The position numbers were made by a program, and so were the translations under genes. A DNA stretch of 5,898 nucleotides, taken from Alphaproteobacteria bacterium. Its GTDB lineage: Bacteria > Pseudomonadota > Alphaproteobacteria > Puniceispirillales > Puniceispirillaceae. Where the stretch lies: NCBI GenBank assembly GCA_011524805.1, contig WTJO01000263.1, positions 1 to 5,898 of the forward strand, written 5' to 3'. Below the pieces are notes generated by a model, which was given only the letters and a program-made list of their open reading frames with translations, searched no databases and was not told the origin of the DNA. Positions 1 to 5,260 of the stretch are shown in pieces. Within the stretch, counting starts at the first letter, position 1. Every line of letters starts with the position of its first letter.

Positions 1-220
1 GTATATCAGAAGATACAATCACATTTACCGCCCCTGCCTGACGGTGGCGCCAGCTATCTTTGCCTTTTACATCTGCATCAAATTCGTGGTGGGCATGTTT
101 GATGGTGCCAACAGACAGCCCCTGCTGTGAAAACAGGGTTATTATCTGTTCTGCAATGGTGGTTTTGCCTGAACCTGACCAGCCAGCCAGTCCAAACAGG
201 ATAGGGCGATGCACTGTCAT
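1..220 (-). CDS. mobB: Molybdopterin-guanine dinucleotide biosynthesis protein MobB (N-terminal part, runs off the window)
   Basis: The 73 codons present encode a P-loop GTPase start: a Walker A motif GWSGSGKTT at residues 13-21, and the MobB-type stretch TIKHAHHEFDAD (39-50) followed by GKDSWRHRQAGA (53-64). Both are characteristic of MobB, which binds GTP and assists MobA in attaching GMP to molybdopterin, giving the guanine dinucleotide cofactor used by DMSO-reductase-family enzymes such as formate dehydrogenase. The ATG at 218-220 lies 4 bases after the moaA stop, and a GGAGG ribosome site sits 8 bases upstream, inside the moaA end, so the two genes are very likely co-transcribed and translationally coupled. 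The C-terminus lies beyond base 1, so fusion to another domain (for example MoeA or MobA) cannot be excluded. Identification of the family is firm. Confidence 0.93.
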   Translation of the reverse strand, partial: MTVHRPILFGLAGWSGSGKTTIAEQIITLFSQQGLSVGTIKHAHHEFDADVKGKDSWRHRQAGAVNVIVSSDI

Positions 221-224
221 GGCC

Positions 225-1229
225 TCACCCTCCGGTGACGTTCATATGCCTGCCCACCGCAACATTATCAACACGCCGGCTGATGACAAAATCATGCCCT
301 TTTGGCTTTCTGCCAATCGCCTCGATAATCGCTTCATCCAGACCAGCCTCACCGCCAGTGCGCAGGGCATGAGACAAATCTGCATTATCTTCCTGACCAA
401 GACACATATATAGCTGGCCTGTACAGGTGATACGCACACGATTGCAGCTTTCACAGAAATTATGTGTCATCGGCGTGATAAAGCCCAGCTTCCGGCCTGT
501 ATCCTGAACCTCTACATAGCGTGCAGGGCCTGCTGTCTGATGGGCAGAATCAATCAGGGTAAAACGCTTTGCCAGCCGGCTTCGCACCACAGATACAGGC
601 ATATATTGCCCAATTCTGTTCTCATTGCCGATATCGCCCATAGGCATCACTTCGATAATGGTCATATCATAGCCCATATCGCCGCACCAGCTAACCATAT
701 CGCCCAGCTCGTCATCATTCACGCCTTTGAGCGCAACAGCATTCAGCTTTATCTGCAAGCCTGCCTGTTTAGCAGCATGAAGCCCGTCAAGCACCTTGTC
801 CAGATCACCCCAACGCGTGATCAGTTTGAACTTGTCTCTATCAAGCGTATCAATTGATACATTTATCCGTCTCACGCCGGCATCAGCCAGATCATCTGCC
901 ATTTTTGACAACTGAGAGCCATTTGTGGTGATTGTCAGCTCGTCAAGATTACCTGCTTTTACCTCGGCGCCCAGATTGCGGATAAGCTGGATGATATTTC
1001 GCCGCACCAGAGGCTCGCCCCCTGTCAGCCTGATCTTTTTTGTGCCCATCGCCATAAACCGGCGGGCAACAACTTCCAGCTCTTCAATTGTCAGCAATTC
1101 CGATTTCGGCAGAAAGGTCATTTCTTCTGCCATACAATACACACATCTAAAATCGCACCTGTCTGTTACAGACATGCGTATATAGTCAACTGTGCGCCCA
1201 AAGGGATCTATCAATTGGCTTTCGGTCAT
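225..1229 (-). CDS. moaA: GTP 3',8-cyclase MoaA (radical SAM molybdopterin synthesis enzyme)
   Basis: MoaA carries out the first step of molybdenum cofactor synthesis in the cytoplasm: radical SAM cyclisation of GTP to 3',8-cyclo-GTP, which MoaC then converts to cyclic pyranopterin monophosphate. The 334-aa product has the usual family length. The SAM cluster motif CxxxCxxC is at C25, C29 and C32, the GGEP motif at 70-73, and the second cluster motif CxxCx13C at C259, C262 and C276. The protein ends in the double glycine (333-334) known to be needed for activity in this family. No key residue is missing. The ATG at 1227-1229 has an AAGGGG ribosome site 4 bases upstream. mobB follows after 4 bases. 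Upstream is a 77-base gap after the protease gene, the only place here where a dedicated moaA promoter could lie. Confidence 0.97.
   Translation of the reverse strand: MTESQLIDPFGRTVDYIRMSVTDRCDFRCVYCMAEEMTFLPKSELLTIEELEVVARRFMAMGTKKIRLTGGEPLVRRNIIQLIRNLGAEVKAGNLDELTITTNGSQLSKMADDLADAGVRRINVSIDTLDRDKFKLITRWGDLDKVLDGLHAAKQAGLQIKLNAVALKGVNDDELGDMVSWCGDMGYDMTIIEVMPMGDIGNENRIGQYMPVSVVRSRLAKRFTLIDSAHQTAGPARYVEVQDTGRKLGFITPMTHNFCESCNRVRITCTGQLYMCLGQEDNADLSHALRTGGEAGLDEAIIEAIGRKPKGHDFVISRRVDNVAVGRHMNVTGG
229..233 (-). promoter_or_regulatory. Shine-Dalgarno site of mobB embedded in the moaA 3' end
   Basis: Read on the minus strand this is GGAGG, 8 bases before the mobB ATG. It overlaps the final glycine and stop codons of moaA, which fixes the mobB start and suggests translational coupling between the two genes. 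Confidence 0.8.
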
Positions 1230-1276
1230 AATACCCCTTGTTTCTTTGCATTTAACCAGCCAGTCCCATACTCACA

Positions 1277-1288
1277 CTGTCTAGACAG
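1277..1288. repeat. 12-bp perfect palindrome CTGTCTAGACAG, half repeated at 1304-1310
   Basis: The sequence equals its own reverse complement across 12 bases. Its left part TGTCTAG (1278-1284) recurs directly at 1304-1310, where it covers the protease stop codon. It lies in the 77-base gap upstream of moaA. A dimeric-repressor operator is one reading and chance another; no convincing -35/-10 pair was found beside it. With no loop bases and no T-run it is a poor terminator candidate. Confidence 0.4.
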
Positions 1289-1306
1289 CATTCCCATAGT
1301 GATTGT

Positions 1307-2086
1307 CTAGTTTAGCTGAACAGGACAATTTGTCAAAAGCTCAGAACGGTTTTCTACCCTACAGAAAGGTGAGCCGTCATCACTTAGTGTTTCAAGCAGT
1401 AATTTGTTTGAAATCGCGAAATTTACCCCTGCATCAATATCTGCCTGTTTTGTAAAAATGGCATTTATCATGCCTAGCAATTCACCATCACCATTTACCA
1501 GCGCCCCGCCGGACATACCCGGATTAACAGCCGCATCTATCTGGATAAAATCTTCTATCTGCTGGAATCCGGCCTGCCTATTTACTGCCGACACAACCCC
1601 ACATGAAAAGCTGTTACCAAGACCGAAAGGGTTCCCCAAGGCACAAACATGCCTGCCTACCGCAGGCAGCGATACTGTGTTGATTGCAACAGATGGCCCT
1701 TGGCTGACAGCTTCAAGAATGGCAATGTCCCGCAATTCGTCCACCAGCAATATAGCTGCATCTTCACGCTGTCCGGCTGTCTGAATTTCCACCCGTGTAG
1801 CCGCACTAACAACATGCGCCGAGGTTATGATGAAGCGGCTAGGCGTGCCTGATACCATATCAGGCGCAAGATAGAACCCGCTACCTTCAGGGGCTGTGCC
1901 ATCAGGCGCACCAAATCCCGGCCGCCCATAACCAGGCCATGTAGGCAGAATTTTGACAACTGAACTGGCAATAGCCTGATAGCTATGCGGCCCGTGATCG
2001 GCAAAGCCGCTGGCTGCGCCTGCAAGCCATATCACCAGCATTATCAGCAGATTGCCAGAATATCTGGCAAAGTAGGAAACATTCAA
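1307..2086 (-). CDS. Exported trypsin-like serine protease without PDZ domain (DegP/HtrA-like catalytic domain)
   Basis: The 259-aa product starts with a signal peptide (hydrophobic residues about 12-26, probable cleavage after the GFA at 27-29), so it should be periplasmic. A chymotrypsin-fold catalytic triad is visible: H91 in ITSAHVVS, D120 in RDIAILEA, and S192 in NPGMSGGAL, with GNPFGLGNSFSCGVVS (151-166) between them. This matches the S1C/HtrA style of catalytic domain, but the protein ends soon after the protease fold, leaving no room for a PDZ domain. Four cysteines (148, 162, 242, 254) could form disulphides in the periplasm. The start is TTG at 2084-2086: the frame is open upstream to a TGA near 2230 but offers no ATG, GTG, CTG or other TTG, and GAGGG lies 10 bases before it. 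Met16 is the only close alternative and would cut the signal peptide. The gene follows the 40-aa peptide gene by 17 bases. The substrate is unknown; quality control of periplasmic respiratory proteins is a guess. Confidence 0.85.
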   Translation of the reverse strand: MNVSYFARYSGNLLIMLVIWLAGAASGFADHGPHSYQAIASSVVKILPTWPGYGRPGFGAPDGTAPEGSGFYLAPDMVSGTPSRFIITSAHVVSAATRVEIQTAGQREDAAILLVDELRDIAILEAVSQGPSVAINTVSLPAVGRHVCALGNPFGLGNSFSCGVVSAVNRQAGFQQIEDFIQIDAAVNPGMSGGALVNGDGELLGMINAIFTKQADIDAGVNFAISNKLLLETLSDDGSPFCRVENRSELLTNCPVQLN

Positions 2087-2103
2087 AATGTGGGCGCCCT
2101 CGC

Positions 2104-2226
2104 TTACAGGCGGACGGCGGCACTTGAATAGACTGAGGCAGAATCTGTTCCCATAGATGAAAGAACAAAATATCCACCAACGCCGATAATAATCGCTACG
2201 GCTGAACTTATCAGAAACATTTTCAT
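2104..2226 (-). CDS. Unrecognised 40-aa single-span membrane peptide
   Basis: This short reading frame has a strong ribosome site (AGGAG, 6 bases before the ATG at 2224-2226) and a TAA at 2104-2106. The product begins MKMFLISSAVAIIIGVGGYF: one lysine followed by a hydrophobic segment of about 18 residues (4-22), then a polar tail rich in serine and alanine that ends AAVRL. It may be a membrane-anchored peptide with its C-terminus in the periplasm, or a cleaved signal peptide with a short mature part. It sits 41 bases after the WD40-cytochrome gene and 17 bases before the protease gene, filling what would otherwise be a 180-base gap, and all three are probably one transcript. I do not recognise the family. 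The ribosome site, the fit between neighbours and the membrane-type composition argue that it is real. Confidence 0.7.
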   Translation of the reverse strand: MKMFLISSAVAIIIGVGGYFVLSSMGTDSASVYSSAAVRL

Positions 2227-2232
2227 TTCACT

Positions 2233-2237
2233 CTCCT
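2233..2237 (-). promoter_or_regulatory. Shine-Dalgarno site of the 40-aa peptide gene
   Basis: AGGAG on the minus strand with a 6-base spacer to ATG. It is the best ribosome site in the middle cluster and the main reason for calling the short gene; the following protease gene has only a weaker GAGGG. Confidence 0.7.
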
Positions 2238-2267
2238 GAAGTGGGTATTACTACGTGGCTTTAATCG

Positions 2268-3704
2268 TTAATTTTCCTGAGTTACTTCGAGTAGATAGGC
2301 AATCAAATCGTCCCTATCCTGTTTATTTTTCATACGCTGAATGGGCATTTTTGTACCGGGTGTCACAACATCGGGGCCATCCGTAAATAATCTGGCAACT
2401 GTTTCTGCTGACCAGATAATATCTGAATCAAGCAGGGCTTGTGAATAGGGATAATCAGGCAGGCTTCCAGCGCGCCGGCCAAACACGCCAAACAGGGTTG
2501 GCCCTGCGCGTCTGCGCCCATCTGCCTCAAGCGTATGGCACACAGAGCATTTGCGCGCAAACTGACGCTCGCCATTGCTGATTTCAGCAGTTGGATGAAA
2601 TCTGCGTGCAGGCCCCGGACTATCCAGTATTTCAGGGGGAAAGTCCTGTATCTGCCATTTTGAGATATGATCGTCCAGACTGGCCACCACCATATCACCT
2701 GCCTGAGGCATCAGTAATAATGACCATATAGGCCCGTTCGCCGCCTTGAAATCACGTAACAGGCTCATACTGGCCATATCAATGATTTTGACCATGCCCT
2801 TTGCATTGCCAAACCCGATTTGTGATTTATCTGGCGATATCGCTACAGACAATACAGGCACACGTTCATCGCCCATTCGCACCAGTTCTTTATCCGTGCC
2901 AAGGTCATGAATAACCATCGCGCCATCTGTGGTGCCATAGGCTATCAGCCCGTCTGTTTCGTCAACATACATCACATTGACACCCCAGCCATTTCTGATG
3001 ATCGAACGCAGAAATGTTTTGTCTGAAAGACGCCAATAGCGGATGTGGCCATCATATCCGGCAGTATAAACAAATTTGCCATCTTCTGAGAACGCCGCCG
3101 CATTTACAGGCCCTTCATGCCCATCTAGCCGCACGGGCGAAGCCTCACCTTCGGTCGCGCGTGCCATATCCCACACCATGGCGGTGCCATCCCAGCTTGA
3201 AGAGATAAGGAATTTGCTATCGGATGAAAAATTCAGCCCGACAATTTTGCCTTTATGGGCGGTCAGTTTCACCGCTTCGACATCTTCGGGATTGGCAAGC
3301 ACATCAGCGACTAGCCATAACAGCACCTGATTGTCATCACCGCCAGTTACCAGCCATCTGCCATCCGGCGAAAACCGGGCAATATTCACTGCCGCATCAT
3401 GACCGATAAGCGTTGCCGCCTCGTCAAATTCGGGCAGACGCCACATCACCGCAGAATAGTCAAAGCTGGCGCTGACCATCAGCCTGCCATCTGGAGACAA
3501 ATCAAGATGTTTCACAGGCCCGCCATGGGCTGTATATTCTTCTATGGCATGCACATCAGAGCTGATCCCGGTCAGCCCGCACACTGCAAACAGACAGCAT
3601 ATAATCCCGAAGAGCCTGTCTCTGAGATATGCTGGCCATACGTATCGTATGGCTATTTGCATAGCGGAACCTGAAGTGACATTGCGATGAGTGCCAAAAA
3701 CCAT
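2268..3704 (-). CDS. Exported WD40 beta-propeller fused to a C-terminal cytochrome c
   Basis: The 478-aa protein has three parts. A signal peptide spans about residues 15-53 (arginines, hydrophobic 31-47, VHA cleavage site at 51-53). Seven WD40-type repeats, enough for one closed propeller, run from about 56 to 352; the typical GH...SPDG...D...W pattern is clearest in repeats 1-4, for example SPDGRWLVTGGDDNQVLLW (112-130), while repeats 5-7 are more divergent. A class I cytochrome c domain occupies about 375-478, with haem site CSVCH (C386, C389, H390), the GPTLFGVFGRRAG loop and a probable axial Met453 in TKMP. It should be a periplasmic electron carrier with a protein-docking platform. The first ATG (3704) lies 13 bases beyond the fdhC terminator and has no ribosome site; Met15 (ATG at 3660-3662) gives a normal signal peptide and may be the true start. 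Partners are unknown; position next to fdhC suggests, without proving, a role with formate dehydrogenase. Confidence 0.9.
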   Translation of the reverse strand: MVFGTHRNVTSGSAMQIAIRYVWPAYLRDRLFGIICCLFAVCGLTGISSDVHAIEEYTAHGGPVKHLDLSPDGRLMVSASFDYSAVMWRLPEFDEAATLIGHDAAVNIARFSPDGRWLVTGGDDNQVLLWLVADVLANPEDVEAVKLTAHKGKIVGLNFSSDSKFLISSSWDGTAMVWDMARATEGEASPVRLDGHEGPVNAAAFSEDGKFVYTAGYDGHIRYWRLSDKTFLRSIIRNGWGVNVMYVDETDGLIAYGTTDGAMVIHDLGTDKELVRMGDERVPVLSVAISPDKSQIGFGNAKGMVKIIDMASMSLLRDFKAANGPIWSLLLMPQAGDMVVASLDDHISKWQIQDFPPEILDSPGPARRFHPTAEISNGERQFARKCSVCHTLEADGRRRAGPTLFGVFGRRAGSLPDYPYSQALLDSDIIWSAETVARLFTDGPDVVTPGTKMPIQRMKNKQDRDDLIAYLLEVTQEN

Positions 3705-3717
3705 AATGTTAATCGGG

Positions 3718-3747
3718 AAAAAAAGAGGGCCTTTTCATGCCCTCTTT
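3718..3747 (-). terminator. Rho-independent terminator of the formate dehydrogenase operon
   Basis: On the minus strand a 9-bp perfect stem (AAAGAGGGC / GCCCTCTTT, at 3739-3747 and 3722-3730) encloses an 8-base loop and ends in a run of seven T (3724-3718). It begins 4 bases after the fdhC stop codon, so the fdh transcript should end here and the WD40-cytochrome gene should need its own promoter or readthrough. Confidence 0.92.
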
Positions 3748-3751
3748 GAGT

Positions 3752-4837
3752 TTATTCTGCCGGTGCCGGCTTTTTGGAAGATTTTGACTCGGCATCAACC
3801 TCTTCTACCCACAGATTATGGTGCTCTTTCGCCCAGTTTCTGTCAACCTTGCCAGAATTCATAGCATCAAGTGCACCTTCCATACCAACAGAACCGATAT
3901 AGATATGGGCTAGGATTATTGTCATCAGAACAAGAGAGACAATACCATGCCATAGCTGGTTCAATTGCTGTTCCTGAAGAGCTGTAAGGGCCGTTGGCAA
4001 ATCAAAGCCAATTACGTTCAGAAGACCAAAAGTCTTGGCAAACATGGCTGTCTGGAACGGGAACATTAGCGCAATACCGCTAAGCGATACTGAGAAGCCA
4101 CCAATCATTACAATCCAGAAAATCATCTTCTGGCCAGCGTTAAATTTACGTGCTGGTGGATGTGCGCCTTTCACAAAAATGCCGCCACCTGCCTTTATCC
4201 AGTCGATGTCAATCTTTGACGGGATGTTGTGACGCACCCATAACAGGAATGACAAAGCCAGACCGGCCATAAAGGCAAAGGCCAGATAATTATGTGCAAA
4301 TTTTCCGGCTGTTGTTATTAGGCTGAATGCTTCAGGCCCCATAATCGGCAACAGGATATATCTGCCATATAACAGGTTTAATCCGGTGATAGCCAATATC
4401 ACGAACGAGCCTGCCATCAGCCAGTGCGCAAATCTGTCAATTGAACCGAACCGTTCAATGGTTTTGCCTGAAGGGCCTGAATCAATTTTGATGCGGCCAC
4501 GCCAGCCATAGAAAATGGCAAGCAGGAATATCATGCCGAGTACGCCTGCAGCACCATATATTGATATCGGGCCGTTCCGTACCGCACGCCAGTTATCGCC
4601 TTCGGACTGGATCATCACGGCAGCCAGTTCATTTTTCATCGACACATCGCCAGAGTTACCTTCTCTGATGAACCGCCATAAATCGGCATCAGAATTAAGG
4701 CCAAGTGCCTGTCCCGGGACTTCGCCAGAAGTCTGGGCAATAGCCGGACTATGTGAAAATGCAATATTGAGCGTTAACACAGTCAATATCAGCATTAGAA
4801 AACCAAATTTTGGCTTTTTTGATATATGAGCTTCCAT
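3752..4837 (-). CDS. fdhC: Formate dehydrogenase gamma subunit, di-haem cytochrome b (FdhC/FdoI type)
   Basis: This membrane subunit anchors periplasmic formate dehydrogenase and passes electrons through two b haems to quinone. The 361-aa protein shows a signal-like hydrophobic start (about 11-30, cleavage near AIAQ 32-35), a periplasmic stretch of about 55 residues, and five further membrane segments near 91-111, 135-157, 180-200, 236-258 and 297-317. Four histidines fit the haem ligands of the FdnI family: H138 (RFAHWL), H182 (FAHNYL), H297 (LWHG) and H311 (AHIYIG); the last pair is 14 residues apart as in E. coli FdnI. The N-terminal extension with LWRFIREG (53-60) and WRAVRNGP (83-90) is typical of the long alphaproteobacterial FDH3 gamma form as I recall it. 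The C-terminus is a charged cytoplasmic tail. The ATG at 4835-4837 has GGAG 9 bases upstream, and a strong terminator follows the stop. Confidence 0.93.
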   Translation of the reverse strand: MEAHISKKPKFGFLMLILTVLTLNIAFSHSPAIAQTSGEVPGQALGLNSDADLWRFIREGNSGDVSMKNELAAVMIQSEGDNWRAVRNGPISIYGAAGVLGMIFLLAIFYGWRGRIKIDSGPSGKTIERFGSIDRFAHWLMAGSFVILAITGLNLLYGRYILLPIMGPEAFSLITTAGKFAHNYLAFAFMAGLALSFLLWVRHNIPSKIDIDWIKAGGGIFVKGAHPPARKFNAGQKMIFWIVMIGGFSVSLSGIALMFPFQTAMFAKTFGLLNVIGFDLPTALTALQEQQLNQLWHGIVSLVLMTIILAHIYIGSVGMEGALDAMNSGKVDRNWAKEHHNLWVEEVDAESKSSKKPAPAE

Positions 4838-4856
4838 CTTTATCTACTCCCATACC

Positions 4857-4894
4857 CATTGCCATAAACAAGGACCATCTCCTGTTCGGCAATG
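4857..4894 (-). other. Inverted repeat (possible mRNA hairpin) between the lipoprotein gene and fdhC
   Basis: Outer arms CATTGCC (4857-4863) and GGCAATG (4888-4894) pair perfectly. Inside them AACAAGGA and TCCTGTT pair with one bulged base around a 5-base loop. There is no T-run, so a terminator is unlikely. A second small inverted repeat, CCTGAA/TTCAGG, lies at 4906-4919. The 98-base gap has no convincing gene. An mRNA stability or processing element that sets subunit ratios is an inference. Confidence 0.5.
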
Positions 4895-4905
4895 TGGATC
4901 ATGCA

Positions 4906-4919
4906 CCTGAATGTTCAGG
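4906..4919 (-). other. Short inverted repeat CCTGAA...TTCAGG
   Basis: A 14-base inverted repeat, foldable as a 5-bp stem with a 4-base loop, lies 16 bases downstream of the lipoprotein stop codon and next to the larger hairpin at 4857-4894. It is short enough to be chance, but its place in the intercistronic gap fits an RNA-structure role. Confidence 0.3.
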
Positions 4920-4935
4920 GCAGTAATGGTTGATG

Positions 4936-5124
4936 CTACCACGCAGCTTGCTGTCTGGTATGATTTTCAAGGTTGCGTACTGCATCAGCTGAAAGTGCTG
5001 TATCAGCTTTACCTAGATAGGTTCCCTTCTGATACAGGGTGATTCTATTCTGTTCTTCTTTGCGGCATGCAGACATACCCAAGACTAACAACGCAGATAG
5101 CGTAAATATTACTAATTTTTTCAT
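4936..5124 (-). CDS. Unrecognised 62-aa putative lipoprotein inside the formate dehydrogenase operon
   Basis: The product opens with two lysines and a hydrophobic stretch (4-18) ending in a lipobox-like MSAC with Cys20, so it is probably a lipid-anchored periplasmic protein with a mature part of only 43 residues. That part is polar and contains YQKGTYLGKAD (31-41), which looks like a conserved core; the tail (42-62) could form an amphipathic helix. There is no haem or metal motif beyond Cys20. The ATG at 5122-5124 has GAGG 5 bases upstream (GAGGTATAGATG). It lies between fdhB and fdhC in the same direction and ahead of the operon terminator, so it is expected to be made together with the enzyme. 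A structural or assembly role in the complex is inferred from position only; methionine at the -3 lipobox position is less usual and leaves some doubt about lipidation. Confidence 0.8.
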   Translation of the reverse strand: MKKLVIFTLSALLVLGMSACRKEEQNRITLYQKGTYLGKADTALSADAVRNLENHTRQQAAW

Positions 5125-5130
5125 CTATAC

Positions 5131-5140
5131 CTCATATGAG
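5131..5140. repeat. 10-bp palindrome CTCATATGAG at the lipoprotein ribosome site
   Basis: A perfect 10-bp palindrome whose minus-strand end contributes the GAGG ribosome site of the lipoprotein gene. It could be an operator or a structure shielding the site, but at this length chance is likely. Confidence 0.3.
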
Positions 5141-5180
5141 TATGAAGATAGGCCAGCGGTTTTTGCCAGCAAAGCCGTAT

Positions 5181-5241
5181 TAAAGAAGGGGAAAGAGTGT
5201 GCCAAACCAAACTATGGTCAGCGATTCTTCCCCCTTCTCTA
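5181..5241 (-). other. Long inverted repeat (possible mRNA hairpin) after fdhB
   Basis: Arms at 5184-5196 and 5226-5238 pair over 13 bp, extending to 16 bp (5181-5241) if G-U pairs are allowed, with a 29-base loop. In the minus-strand RNA the two non-Watson-Crick positions are G-U wobbles, while in a plus-strand RNA they become A-C mismatches, so the structure favours the fdh transcript. The descending arm runs into UUCUUUAAU rather than a full U-run, so it is at best a weak terminator; partial attenuation or 3' end protection of the fdhAB message is plausible. The rest of this 136-base gap shows nothing else clear. Confidence 0.55.
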
Positions 5242-5260
5242 GCTATGTAAGCATGGATGC

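Noticed and set aside
60..1185. Several open frames of 86-131 codons on the plus strand opposite moaA and mobB
   Set aside because: They are antisense to clearly identified genes, show no family motif and have no good ribosome sites.
1983..2180. A 65-codon minus-strand frame beginning with TTG across the 40-aa peptide and the protease start
   Set aside because: It is out of frame with both better-supported genes, lacks a ribosome site and shows no coherent protein features.
3660..3720. Sigma-70 style promoter for the WD40-cytochrome gene (TTAACA or TTGGCA as a -35 box)
   Set aside because: No acceptable -10 box lies 16-18 bases downstream of either, so no promoter can be called from the sequence.
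4838..4881. A possible 12-aa leader peptide (MVLVYGNGYGSR) ending just before fdhC
   Set aside because: The AGGAG touches its ATG with no spacer, and the amino acid composition gives no attenuation logic such as a run of one residue.
5153..5170. GCCAGC direct repeat 12 bases apart in the gap after fdhB
   Set aside because: Six-base repeats at this distance are expected by chance and no wider pattern supports them.
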